From positions 1-9,765 of the forward strand of contig CAMOTK010000066.1 in the NCBI GenBank assembly GCA_946625715.1: DNA of 9,765 nucleotides, in the 5' to 3' direction. The DNA comes from an uncultured Prevotella sp. GTDB lineage: Bacteria; Bacteroidota; Bacteroidia; Bacteroidales; Bacteroidaceae. Below, in pieces: positions 1 through 6,860 of this stretch (its first letter is position 1; each line of letters starts with the position of its first letter). The notes under the pieces are model-generated. The model was given only the letters and a program-made list of their open reading frames with translations, was not told the DNA's origin and made no database searches. A program made the translations under genes and the position numbers.

Positions 1-49
1 GGTTACACGCTTTCCAGGCGTGCCTCTTCAACCACTCGAGCACCTCTCC
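1..49 (-). tRNA. tRNA-Ser(GGA), 5' part only, cut by the window edge
   Basis: Read on the minus strand, this is the first 49 nt of a serine tRNA. The 7-nt acceptor arm is GGAGAGG (43-49), followed by TG and a D arm containing GAGTGGTTGAAGAGG. The anticodon stem is CACGC/GCGTG around the loop CTGGAAA. The anticodon GGA lies at 13-15 and decodes UCC/UCU. The closing stem is perfect and the layout matches bacterial serine tRNAs (class II). The variable arm, T arm and 3' acceptor strand lie left of the window, so completeness and any attachment site at the 3' end cannot be judged. Confidence 0.95.
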
Positions 50-65
50 TTGTTGTAAGCGGATG

Positions 66-73
66 CAAAAGTA
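66..73 (-). promoter_or_regulatory. Bacteroidota -7 box for the tRNA-Ser gene
   Basis: The minus-strand sequence TACTTTTG fits the TAnnTTTG consensus and sits 16 nt upstream of the mature tRNA 5' end. That would give a primary transcript with a leader of only about 10 nt. No convincing TTTG is found 19-20 nt further upstream, so the call rests on the -7 box and its position. tatD lies upstream on the same strand with no obvious terminator between, so read-through could also feed the tRNA. Confidence 0.5.
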
Positions 74-125
74 ATGCTTTTCCGGCGAATCCTGCTATTA
101 CCTGCCCATTTTTTAATGTTCTTTA

Positions 126-959
126 TCATTTCAGGCTAATGCCGAACACACGTTCGACATTGCGGTTGGTGTTTTCTGCCAGTTCGTCGGGACTGATGCC
201 GTAGGCTTCGGCCATGCGTAGCAGCACGTACTGCACGAACGAGGGTTCGTTGCGCTGACCGCGCATGGGCACTGGCGCCATGTAAGGGGCGTCGGTCTCC
301 AACACGATGCGGTCGAGGGGCACGGCCTGGGGCAGCACCTCGGGCAGGTGCGACTTCTTGAACGTGAGCACGCCGCCTACGCCCAGCACAAAGCGGTCGA
401 ACTGCAAGAGTTCTTCGGCCTCGTGGGCATTGCCCGTGAAGCAATGGAACACGCCGCCAGGCAGTTCACGCGCGTATCTTTTTAAGATGTGTACCATCTC
501 GTTCTGCGCTTTCCTGCAATGAATCATCAGCGGCAGACGCGTTTCCACCGACCAGCGTACCTGCTCTTCGAAGGCTTCCTGCTGCTCCTGTTCGAACTCG
601 CGCGACCAGTAGAAGTCGAGGCCTACTTCGCCGATGGCTACGGGCGGTTCTTGCTGAAGCAAGCATCCTTTCGGGCCGAGCGGGCTGCTATCGGCCAAAA
701 GCAAATGGCGAATGGCCAACAGCTGTTCGCGCCAGTCGGCTTTCACCTCTTCGGGATGCAGGCCGAGCATGGGATAGCAGTAGCCGGGGTATTGGCGGCA
801 AACGTCCATCACCGTGTGGCACGACGACAGGTCGATGGCGGGCAGGAAGATAGCGGCACAGCCAGCCTCACGGGCCCGCTGCACCACTTGCTCGCGGTCG
901 TCAGCAAACTCTTCGCCATCTAAATGGCAGTGAGTGTCGATGAATTTACGATTTAACAA
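126..959 (-). CDS. tatD: TatD-family metal-dependent hydrolase (DNase/deacylase)
   Basis: A 277-residue TatD-type TIM-barrel hydrolase, close to the usual 260-270. Metal ligands expected for the family are all present: H10 and H12 in the DTHCHLD motif, E111 in GEVGLDFYW, H147 in IHCRKA, H172 in FHCFTGN and D223 in LETDAPY. Characterised members are 3'-5' exonucleases acting on damaged DNA, or D-aminoacyl-tRNA deacylase-like enzymes; which applies here cannot be read from sequence. Cytoplasmic, no signal peptide. It is the last gene of the tonB-polyprenyl synthase-tatD operon, 16 nt after the synthase stop. No ATG lies near the conserved N-terminus. The only plausible start is TTG (957-959), seven codons before the DTHCH motif and inside a run of AT-rich repeat units. 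A slightly hydrophilic insert at residues 90-106 (SSPLGPKG...) precedes the E111 strand. The family call is very secure; the start is moderately so. Confidence 0.95.
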   Translation of the reverse strand: MLNRKFIDTHCHLDGEEFADDREQVVQRAREAGCAAIFLPAIDLSSCHTVMDVCRQYPGYCYPMLGLHPEEVKADWREQLLAIRHLLLADSSPLGPKGCLLQQEPPVAIGEVGLDFYWSREFEQEQQEAFEEQVRWSVETRLPLMIHCRKAQNEMVHILKRYARELPGGVFHCFTGNAHEAEELLQFDRFVLGVGGVLTFKKSHLPEVLPQAVPLDRIVLETDAPYMAPVPMRGQRNEPSFVQYVLLRMAEAYGISPDELAENTNRNVERVFGISLK

Positions 960-975
960 TTTACTATTTACTATT
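947..975 (-). repeat. Tandem AATNGTA-type 7-8 nt units at the synthase/tatD junction
   Basis: On the minus strand four consecutive units follow one another: AATAGTA twice (969-975 and 962-968), an 8-nt AATTGTTA (954-961) and AATCGTA (947-953). They start right after the synthase stop codon and run through the TTG start of tatD, whose first codons are read from the repeat. This AT-rich, poorly structured stretch may act as a translation initiation region in a phylum that makes little use of Shine-Dalgarno pairing; that role is inference. Confidence 0.7.
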
Positions 976-1950
976 TTATTTGTTGCGGTGGAGCAATTCG
1001 TTCATATACTGGCGCAGTGCCTGCTTGCGCTCCTGCGGCACGTTGATGCGCTCCAGCAGTTGCTGGCCTTCTTCGAAGTAGGCATTGATTTTGGCTTCGC
1101 ACAGCTGGCGGATGCCAATGGCGTCGTAGAGACGGGTGACGGCAGCAATCTTCTCCTGACGGTCGAACGTCATGGCCTCAATCCAGCCTTCCAGTTCCTT
1201 GCGCTGCTCAGCGTTGGCACGATTGAGGGCGTTGATGAGCATGTAGGTCTTCTTGTTGCTGGTGATGTCGCCGCCGATGGCTTTGCCAAACACCTTCGTG
1301 TCGCCATAGACGTCGAGCAGGTCGTCTTGCAGCTGGAAGGCCAGACCTATGCGCTCGCCCAACTGGTAGAGCAGGTCGGCATCTTCCTGCGGGGCATCGG
1401 CCAGGATGGCGCCAATCTTCAGGGCACAGGCCAGCAGGACGCTGGTCTTCAGGCGAATCATCTCGATATACTCGTCCTCGGTGACGTCGTTGCGCGTCTC
1501 GAAGGTCATGTCGTACTCCTGACCTTCGCCAATCTCGAGAGCCGTCTCGGTGAAGAGGTTGAGCACGGCGGGCAGATGGCGGGCGTCGCACTGCGCCATG
1601 CGCTGATAGGCCAGCACGAGCATGGAGTCGCCCGAGAGGATGGCCTTGTTGGCGTCCCACTTCTTGTGCACCGTCTCGTGGCCGCGGCGCAGGTCGGCCT
1701 GGTCCATCAGGTCGTCGTGCAGCAACGTGTAGTTGTGATAGGTCTCCAGGGCCACGGCCTGCATCATGATGTCCTGCGGTTGCTCCTTGTAGAGGTTGTA
1801 GGCCAGGAGCATGAGCACGGGCCGTATGCGCTTGCCACCGATGGAGAGCACGTAGCTGATGGGGTCGTAGAGCGACTTGGGCTTTCTTTCGTAGGGGAGC
1901 GCTTCGAGGAAGTCGTTCACCTGCTTCAATAGTTCGTCTGACTGATACAT
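976..1950 (-). CDS. Trans-polyprenyl diphosphate synthase, short-chain type
   Basis: A 324-residue all-helical isoprenyl diphosphate synthase. It condenses isopentenyl diphosphate with an allylic diphosphate to build a linear prenyl chain. Visible motifs: GGKRIRP (38-44), first aspartate-rich motif DDLMD (79-83) followed by RRG, LKTS (167-170), second aspartate-rich motif DDLLD (209-213) in QLQDDLLDVYGD, and GDITSNKKTY (227-236). The first Asp motif lacks the two-residue insert of typical bacterial FPP synthases. Residue -5 to it is aromatic (Y74) and -4 is small (T75), a pattern associated with short C15-C20 products, but product length is only inferred. Start ATG at 1948-1950, preceded by a purine run (AAAAAAAGAAGAAAT) with no clear Shine-Dalgarno. 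It lies 13 nt after tonB and 16 nt before tatD, so all three are probably co-transcribed. It could be named ispA or as a generic polyprenyl synthetase; no symbol is assigned. Confidence 0.95.
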   Translation of the reverse strand: MYQSDELLKQVNDFLEALPYERKPKSLYDPISYVLSIGGKRIRPVLMLLAYNLYKEQPQDIMMQAVALETYHNYTLLHDDLMDQADLRRGHETVHKKWDANKAILSGDSMLVLAYQRMAQCDARHLPAVLNLFTETALEIGEGQEYDMTFETRNDVTEDEYIEMIRLKTSVLLACALKIGAILADAPQEDADLLYQLGERIGLAFQLQDDLLDVYGDTKVFGKAIGGDITSNKKTYMLINALNRANAEQRKELEGWIEAMTFDRQEKIAAVTRLYDAIGIRQLCEAKINAYFEEGQQLLERINVPQERKQALRQYMNELLHRNK

Positions 1951-1963
1951 ATTTCTTCTTTTT

Positions 1964-2659
1964 TTATAACATAAACACGATTGGGATGCACACCATGGTG
2001 CGACAGGGCTTGTCGTTTTGGATGCCGGGCGTCCAGGGGCCCATCATCTTCAGCACCCGCAGGGCCTCGCGGTCGCACTGGAAGTGGAGCGGTTTGGCTA
2101 TCTTCAGGTCGCTGATGCTGCCGTCTTTGTTGACGATGAACTGCGCCAGCACCTTGCCCTGAATCTTCTGTTGGCGGGCTATCTCGGGATATTTCAGGTT
2201 TTTCGTGAGCCACTTGGTGAACTCGGCCATACCGCCGGGCGGCTGTGGCAGGTCTTCTACCACGCGGAAGTCGAGCGGCTGCTCGTTCTCGTCGGTCACG
2301 ATGGGCTCGGGCTCTTCCGTCGGAGCAGTCTCGGTCGGTTCGCTCTGCTCCACGACATCGGTTTCTTCCTTCTTTTCCTCGTCGGCCTTCACCTCGTTGT
2401 CCACAACTTCCAGTTTCACCGTGGGTTTCAGCTTCTCCTCTTCCTGCTGAGCCAACTGCGATTCCGGTTCGAAGAGCGGTGCCATGTCCATGTCGCGCGT
2501 CAGCTCTTCCATCAGTTCGGGGTCGTCGAGCGGGTCGGAGGGCACGATATTATATTCGAGTGCAACGAAGAAGAGCGTGAGCGCGAAAACGAGCCCGAGC
2601 AGGAACCGCCAAGGGCGTCCAGCTTCCAAATCGGCCTGCGAACTCTTCTTCACTTCCAT
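1964..2659 (-). CDS. tonB: TonB energy-transducing protein
   Basis: A 231-residue TonB. TonB spans the periplasm and passes proton-motive force from ExbBD to outer-membrane TonB-dependent receptors. Order: short cytoplasmic N-terminus; one signal-anchor helix at about 17-36 (WRFLLGLVFALTLFFVALEY); a long acidic linker at about 40-128; and a C-terminal TonB domain at about 138-231. That domain shows the Bacteroidetes pattern: PPGG, KYPEIARQQKIQGKV, VNKDGSISDLKI, DREALRVLKMMGPWTPG and a terminal IPIVF strand. The linker is rich in Glu/Asp with only scattered Pro (EPEP at 116-119), unlike the long EPEP/KPKP tracts of E. coli TonB. Three Cys occur in the C-terminal domain (195, 219, 224). exbB and exbD are not in the window. 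Start ATG 2657-2659. First gene of the three-gene operon and divergent from porQ; a -7 box lies about 44 nt upstream. Bacteroidota carry several TonB paralogues, so this is one of a family. Confidence 0.95.
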   Translation of the reverse strand: MEVKKSSQADLEAGRPWRFLLGLVFALTLFFVALEYNIVPSDPLDDPELMEELTRDMDMAPLFEPESQLAQQEEEKLKPTVKLEVVDNEVKADEEKKEETDVVEQSEPTETAPTEEPEPIVTDENEQPLDFRVVEDLPQPPGGMAEFTKWLTKNLKYPEIARQQKIQGKVLAQFIVNKDGSISDLKIAKPLHFQCDREALRVLKMMGPWTPGIQNDKPCRTMVCIPIVFML

Positions 2660-2702
2660 AATAAACTGCCGCTTTTTCCGTTAATTATACCAAAAGCGTG
2701 TG

Positions 2703-2710
2703 CAAAGTTA
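2703..2710 (-). promoter_or_regulatory. -7 box for the tonB operon
   Basis: The minus-strand TAACTTTG matches TAnnTTTG. A start about 6-7 nt downstream gives a leader of roughly 38 nt before tonB. No TTTG is visible 19-20 nt upstream, so the -33 element is weak or absent. The box lies only a few bases from the -33 region of the opposite porQ promoter, making the two promoters mutually overlapping. Confidence 0.6.
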
Positions 2711-2712
2711 GC

Positions 2713-2741
2713 TTTAGATTCTGAAAAAAGCCGTATCTTTG
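2713..2741 (+). promoter_or_regulatory. Promoter for porQ-cmk
   Basis: A perfect -7 box TATCTTTG (2734-2741) is preceded by TTTA (2713-2716), a weak -33 match with a 17-nt spacer. Transcription would start near 2748, leaving a very short A-rich leader before the ATG at 2765. There is an AGG directly against the start codon but no properly spaced Shine-Dalgarno. Confidence 0.65.
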
Positions 2742-2764
2742 CCGTTAAAATTAAGTAAAATAGG

Positions 2765-3709
2765 ATGAAGAGAGTTGTTTTTGCCCTGTTAGCCCTGCTT
2801 TTTGTGCTCCAAAGTGGCGCACAAGACAGTCAGACGGCCTACAATTTTCTGCGACTGCCGGTGAGTGCTCACGTGGCAGCCCTGGGCGGCGACAACATCA
2901 GCATACCCGAAAACGACCCCACCCTGCTCTTCCACAATCCGGCGCTCATCAACAACGTGAGCGACAAAACGCTCAACCTGAACTTCATGACCTACATGCA
3001 AGGTGCTAAGACGGCCAGTGCCTCGTTCGTTAGGGCGGCTGGGCAGCGCGGCTCGTGGGCCGTGGGCGCACAGTTCATGGACTACGGCTCGATGAAGGAG
3101 ACCACCTACACCGGCGAGCAGACGGGCACGTTTGGCGCCAAGGACATCAGCGTGTGCGGTGCCTTTGCCTACGGACTGGCCAACCATCTGACGGGTGCCA
3201 TCACGGCCAAGGCCATCACCTCGTACATAGGTCAGTACAACTCGCTGGCCATGGGCGTCGACCTTGGTCTGAACTACTACCTGCCCGAGAGCGAATGGAG
3301 CTTCTCGGCGGTGGTGCGCAACCTGGGCGGACAGCTCAATGCCTACGAAGACGACTTCGAGCGCATGCCGCTCGACCTGCAGGTGGGCGTCACCAAGCGC
3401 CTGGTGGGGTCGCCGCTGCGCATCTCGGCCTCGCTGGTGCGCCTGAACAACTGGGACTTTAAATTCGGCAACCATCTTGTGGTGGGCGCCGAACTCATGC
3501 TGGGCGACCAGTTCTATATTGCCGCAGGCTACAATGCCCTTCGCGCCGCCGAAATGAAGGTGAGCACGGGCGACGGCGAGAGTGCCCGCATGGCCGGCCT
3601 GTCGCTGGGTGGCGGTCTCATGCTCCAACGCCTGCAGCTGCACGTGGCCTATGCCAAATATCACGTCAGCGCCTCGTCACTGACCATCAATGTAACTTAT
3701 CAGCTATGA
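2765..3709 (+). CDS. porQ: PorQ-like outer-membrane beta-barrel protein (T9SS family)
   Basis: A 314-residue protein with a clear signal peptide (KR at 2-3, hydrophobic 4-17, likely cleavage after SGA near residue 19). The mature part is made of alternating beta strands and ends in a hydrophobic strand ([11 protein letters not shown]), as expected for an outer-membrane barrel of the PorV/PorQ/PorP type. The N-terminal pattern [20 protein letters not shown] followed by [10 protein letters not shown] is typical of PorQ. In Porphyromonas gingivalis, PorQ holds PorZ in the PorU-V-Q-Z attachment complex, which processes type IX secretion cargo and anchors it to A-LPS. No other T9SS gene is in this window, so function in secretion here is not shown. 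Its TGA stop overlaps the cmk ATG (ATGA, 3706-3709), implying coupled translation. Start ATG 2765 follows the promoter closely. The family call is confident, the exact role less so. Confidence 0.85.
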   Translation: MKRVVFALLALLFVLQSGAQDSQTAYNFLRLPVSAHVAALGGDNISIPENDPTLLFHNPALINNVSDKTLNLNFMTYMQGAKTASASFVRAAGQRGSWAVGAQFMDYGSMKETTYTGEQTGTFGAKDISVCGAFAYGLANHLTGAITAKAITSYIGQYNSLAMGVDLGLNYYLPESEWSFSAVVRNLGGQLNAYEDDFERMPLDLQVGVTKRLVGSPLRISASLVRLNNWDFKFGNHLVVGAELMLGDQFYIAAGYNALRAAEMKVSTGDGESARMAGLSLGGGLMLQRLQLHVAYAKYHVSASSLTINVTYQL

Positions 3710-4398
3710 AAAAAATAACGATTGCAATCGACGGCCACTCTTCGTGCGGCAAGAGCACGATGGCCAAGGATTTGGCCCGCAAGGTGGGCTACATCTATGT
3801 AGACACGGGTGCTATGTACCGCAGCGTCACGCTCTATGCCCTGCGCCACGGTCTGTTCAACCAAGACGGTTCCATCAGGCGCGAAGACCTGCGCGCCGCC
3901 ATGCCCGATATCAAAATCAGTTTCCAACTGAACGCCGAGACGGGTCGCCCCGACACCTATCTGAACGGTGAGCGCGTGGAAGACCAGATTCGCTCGCTCG
4001 AAGTGTCTAACCACGTCAGCCCCATCGCCACGGTCGACTTTGTGCGCTCGGCCATGGTGGCCCAGCAACAGCAGATGGGCAAGGACAAGGGCGTGGTGAT
4101 GGACGGTCGCGACATTGGCACCGTGGTCTTCCCCGATGCCGAACTGAAAATCTTCGTCACGGCCTCGGCCGAAGTACGTGCCCAGCGCCGCTTCGACGAA
4201 CTGAAACAGAAGGGCATGCCGGCCGACTATGCCGACATTCTGAAGAACGTGGTAGAGCGCGACTACATTGACTCGCACCGCGAGGTGTCGCCACTGAGGA
4301 AGGCCGAGGATGCGCTGGAGCTCGACAACAGTCACATGACCATTGACGAGCAGAACCAGTGGCTCATGGAGCAATTCGAGCGGGCTACTGCCGAATAA
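3706..4398 (+). CDS. cmk: (d)CMP kinase (cytidylate kinase)
   Basis: A 230-residue P-loop kinase that phosphorylates CMP and dCMP with ATP, recycling pyrimidine nucleotides in the cytoplasm. Motifs: Walker [10 protein letters not shown] (10-18); DTGAMYR (33-39), the nucleotide-binding element of bacterial CMP kinases; [11 protein letters not shown] (133-143); an Arg-rich lid at about 158-163 (RAQRRF); and the C-terminal [13 protein letters not shown] segment (185-197). The CMP-specific insert domain is present at about 60-105. Length agrees with the family (220-230). The start ATG overlaps the porQ stop by 4 nt, so it is probably translated by coupling from porQ and shares its promoter. A strong terminator begins 19 nt after the stop codon, making porQ-cmk a two-gene unit. 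In related Bacteroides cmk is often followed by ispH; that gene is not here. Confidence 0.97.
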   Translation: MKKITIAIDGHSSCGKSTMAKDLARKVGYIYVDTGAMYRSVTLYALRHGLFNQDGSIRREDLRAAMPDIKISFQLNAETGRPDTYLNGERVEDQIRSLEVSNHVSPIATVDFVRSAMVAQQQQMGKDKGVVMDGRDIGTVVFPDAELKIFVTASAEVRAQRRFDELKQKGMPADYADILKNVVERDYIDSHREVSPLRKAEDALELDNSHMTIDEQNQWLMEQFERATAE

Positions 4399-4416
4399 GA
4401 CTACAACATAAAATAG

Positions 4417-4454
4417 AAAAAGGGCCGCAGCTAAATGTGCTGCGGCCCTTTTTT
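4417..4454. terminator. Bidirectional intrinsic terminator between cmk and the LruC-type gene
   Basis: A perfect 10-bp GC-rich stem, GGGCCGCAGC (4422-4431) with GCTGCGGCCC (4439-4448), encloses the 7-nt loop TAAATGT. Five A's precede it and six T's follow, so a U tract forms on either strand. It ends porQ-cmk on the plus strand and the convergent lipoprotein gene on the minus strand. Confidence 0.95.
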
Positions 4455-4480
4455 AAGTCTTATATTCCAAGCGGAAGGAA

Positions 4481-6619
4481 TCAGGACTTGGGATGCTTAT
4501 ACCAGTCCTTCTTTTGGGCGCCCTTGGAAGTAGACCACTCCAAGAAGTCGGGATAGAGATTGCCGATGGGCACCCGTTCGTACTCGTTGTTCAGGAGCGT
4601 TTTGGTGAAGGTGTCGATGGTCACGCCCGAGAGGAAGAATGCGAAGGGATAGTCGCCCTCACGCACGTAGAATATTTTGGCCTCGACGTTGGAGCGATCG
4701 TCCTGCGTGCCGAAGTACGAGTAGTTCATCTTAGGCGACGGAGCCTCGAAGGGGATATGCACCTCCCAGCGCTTGTCGCCGGCTTCTTTGCGGAAGATGA
4801 AAGGCTTCACGCTGGCAGCATTCGACTCGTAGGCACCATTCTCGTAGGTGAGCTCCAGGATGAAGATGGTCTTTTGGTCCGAGAGCAGATTCTCTGTGAG
4901 CAGGAAGACGTTGCCGTCGCGCTGAAACTCTGTAGTCACGGTGTCGCGCCCGAAGGGTACCTTCTTCATCACGATGCTTGTAGGCGCATCCTTGCCTTCG
5001 AGCGTCAGTGCAAGACCGCTCTTCAGCTCCACATAGTTCATATAGCTGGTCAGTTCGAAGGTCTCTTTGGTGACCACATAGCTGTCGCCCATGTTCTTCA
5101 GGGTTAGTTCGCGATGGTGCTTGAAGTCTATCACGGCATCGTTCATGTCGTAGTCGCCTTTATTGGGCCAGAGGTCTTCGAAGGCATAGACGCCCGTCGT
5201 GGTCGTCACGCGAGGCTTCACCACGGGCAGGTCCTTGAACACGCCCACGGGCTTCATGGCCAGGATCAAGTCGTCGTAGTCCTCGTCGTTGCAAGCATCC
5301 TCAAACGAGACGATGGCGTACTGCTGACCGTTGGCATTCTCGTAGGCAAACTTAGCTGTGCGGCTCTTTCCCTGCGGATTATCCTTGACAATGATAGCCT
5401 TATCGTCCTTCAGACAGTAAGACATGCCATCGGTCGATGTCTGCCACACATTGTACAGACGGCCATACTCGCTGGTGCCGCGGTCGTTGTAGCTGTTATA
5501 GAACACATGTTCGCCCTGTTTCTTCTGCATGGCCCAGCCATTGGTCTTCAAGATGAAGCCAATCTTTGTGCCACTGGGGAACACGCTGGTAGCACCGCTC
5601 ATGTCGCCACTGGCAATGTTGGGATAGTACATCAGTTTGATTACATCGCCACGATCCATAGCCACGTTGCCATAGTAGCGGTTGCCGCTGTTCTTGATCA
5701 ACTTCGACTTACCGTCCTGAGTGTTGGGCAGCAGCATGATGATGTTCAGATCCATCGTGGTCTGCGGCTCCTCACCCTCTTTGTAGTAATAGTAGCCGAG
5801 AGTGTTGTTCCAACAGGTGTTCGAACCAATCAGGGTCACGCCCACCTCGGCATCTTCGGTCAGCGTCAGGTCACCCGGCTCACGATAGGCAGCAGGACAA
5901 GCCTTCTTGTCTTCCAGGGCACCAGAGATGGCTTGGTAGATGCCCTTTATCTCCTCTGCGTTGAAAGCCAGCTTGTCGTAGTCCTCGTCGCCCGGCTGCA
6001 TGATATAGCTGGGACGTCCGCTCAGGTTGCCCCATGTGCCTAAAGGCGTTTTCCACTCCTTGTAAATCTGGGTGTCTGTCTTGCTGCCGGTAGCGCGGTC
6101 TACCAGATACGACAGGTGATAGAGGCTCTCCAGACTGTTGGTCTGTTCGCCGACATTGGCTTCTGCACGGCGGGTCATCCGGGCAGCAGCTGTCGACGAA
6201 GTAGCCACTGCCGAAGCAGCGCCATTGGCCACCTTGGCCGTCAGCAGTTCCTGGTCGATGAAGAAGTTGCCGGTGTAGACATACAGTTCGGTCGAGAATG
6301 CAGGCAGCTCTACGGTCGCGTTGTAGACGCCCTGAGCGTTGGTATACCCTTCATAGATAGGCGAAACATCTTCCTTGAGGGCATCGCCATCAAGGGGGTT
6401 CTCGCCATAAACGCTAAAGAATACAGCACCCGCGGGATTGCAGGCCGTGTAATCCACTGTCAGATTGACCTTCTGAACAGTAGAGAAATCAAACCATTCT
6501 TCCTTGGTCGTACCGTTACCGTTGGTATCAGTATTGTTGCCCAAGTCGTTTAAATCATTGTTCACGCACGAAGTCAGCAATGCGACCACTGCAAGAAGGG
6601 AAAATAATCTTAATCTCAT
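4481..6619 (-). CDS. LruC/DUF4114-type surface lipoprotein
   Basis: A 712-residue lipoprotein. The signal peptide is RLRLFSLLAVVALLTSC with lipobox LLTSC, so C18 is the lipidated residue; a D/N-rich flexible stretch follows (19-36). Residues about 46-120 look like a beta-sandwich. An Ala/Ser/Thr-rich linker lies at about 133-160. Residues about 245-460 form a DUF4114-like region ending in FEDACNDEDYDD (439-450). A second acidic motif, FEDLWPNKGDYDMND (480-494), is the hallmark of the LruC domain, which fills the rest. Both loops resemble divalent-metal, probably calcium, binding sites. The name LruC comes from a Leptospira lipoprotein; no biochemical role is established for the Bacteroidota members. 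No T9SS C-terminal signal is seen. Location is probably the outer membrane, possibly surface-exposed. Start ATG 6617-6619 has a clear promoter upstream; the gene is monocistronic and ends at the bidirectional terminator. Divergent from the response-regulator gene. Confidence 0.85.
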   Translation of the reverse strand: MRLRLFSLLAVVALLTSCVNNDLNDLGNNTDTNGNGTTKEEWFDFSTVQKVNLTVDYTACNPAGAVFFSVYGENPLDGDALKEDVSPIYEGYTNAQGVYNATVELPAFSTELYVYTGNFFIDQELLTAKVANGAASAVATSSTAAARMTRRAEANVGEQTNSLESLYHLSYLVDRATGSKTDTQIYKEWKTPLGTWGNLSGRPSYIMQPGDEDYDKLAFNAEEIKGIYQAISGALEDKKACPAAYREPGDLTLTEDAEVGVTLIGSNTCWNNTLGYYYYKEGEEPQTTMDLNIIMLLPNTQDGKSKLIKNSGNRYYGNVAMDRGDVIKLMYYPNIASGDMSGATSVFPSGTKIGFILKTNGWAMQKKQGEHVFYNSYNDRGTSEYGRLYNVWQTSTDGMSYCLKDDKAIIVKDNPQGKSRTAKFAYENANGQQYAIVSFEDACNDEDYDDLILAMKPVGVFKDLPVVKPRVTTTTGVYAFEDLWPNKGDYDMNDAVIDFKHHRELTLKNMGDSYVVTKETFELTSYMNYVELKSGLALTLEGKDAPTSIVMKKVPFGRDTVTTEFQRDGNVFLLTENLLSDQKTIFILELTYENGAYESNAASVKPFIFRKEAGDKRWEVHIPFEAPSPKMNYSYFGTQDDRSNVEAKIFYVREGDYPFAFFLSGVTIDTFTKTLLNNEYERVPIGNLYPDFLEWSTSKGAQKKDWYKHPKS

Positions 6620-6662
6620 AATTGTTTTCTCTATTTATCGTTTTATTCTATAATCCTTGCGG

Positions 6663-6694
6663 CAAAAATAGCATTATTTTATGAAACAACCAAA
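6663..6694 (-). promoter_or_regulatory. Promoter of the LruC-type lipoprotein gene
   Basis: On the minus strand TTTG (6691-6694) is followed by exactly 20 nt and then TATTTTTG (6663-6670), a full match to TTTG-N20-TAnnTTTG. The expected start is near 6657, leaving a leader of about 38 nt, rich in A, with no Shine-Dalgarno before the ATG. Confidence 0.8.
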
Positions 6695-6770
6695 TTTCCG
6701 TCTTTCTTTTTAGGGTCTTTTATGCAAAAAGTACCGGATTTTACCCAAAATGCATGGAATTGCGTTACAG

Positions 6771-6800
6771 AACGATTAACATAAAAAATCAGCGATTGTT
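6771..6800 (+). repeat. Two direct repeats upstream of the response-regulator promoter
   Basis: AACGATTAAC (6771-6780) and AGCGATTGTT (6791-6800) share A-CGATT and are spaced exactly 20 bp start to start, about two helical turns. The second copy abuts and overlaps the -33 TTTG (6799-6802). This arrangement could be a binding site for a dimeric regulator, but only about six bases are conserved. Confidence 0.35.
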
Positions 6801-6830
6801 TGGCCATTCGCTCAAAAAAATCTACCTTTG
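6799..6830 (+). promoter_or_regulatory. Promoter of the LuxR-type response-regulator gene
   Basis: TTTG (6799-6802), a 20-nt spacer and TACCTTTG (6823-6830) give a full consensus Bacteroidota promoter with the same spacing as the divergent lipoprotein promoter. Transcription should begin near 6836, about 25 nt before the ATG at 6861. The upstream in-frame TTG (6828-6830) lies within the -7 box and therefore cannot be a start codon in this transcript. Confidence 0.85.
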
Positions 6831-6860
6831 CAGACAAATTCAAACGACAACATAGAAACC

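Noticed and set aside
74..125. Terminator for the tonB operon between tatD and the tRNA
   Set aside because: CCTGC occurs twice as a direct repeat near a T run, but no inverted repeat of useful length is present; read-through to the tRNA cannot be excluded.
1..125. Integration site of a mobile element at tRNA-Ser
   Set aside because: The 3' half of the tRNA, where such sites lie, is outside the window, and no integrase or repeat is visible on this side.
934..1932. A 332-codon plus-strand open frame opposite the polyprenyl synthase
   Set aside because: It mirrors a clear synthase gene, has low-complexity Leu/Val/His-rich content with no domain, and reflects GC-rich codon usage on the other strand. 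Similar antisense frames over tonB, porQ, the lipoprotein gene and lacI were dropped for the same reason.
6721..6734. Extra minus-strand -7 box (TACTTTTTG) upstream of the lipoprotein gene
   Set aside because: It has three bases between TA and TTTTG instead of two and no -33 partner at the right distance; the promoter at 6663-6694 fits far better.
6828..6860. TTG start for the LuxR-type regulator at 6828
   Set aside because: The triplet lies in the -7 promoter element, upstream of the expected transcription start.
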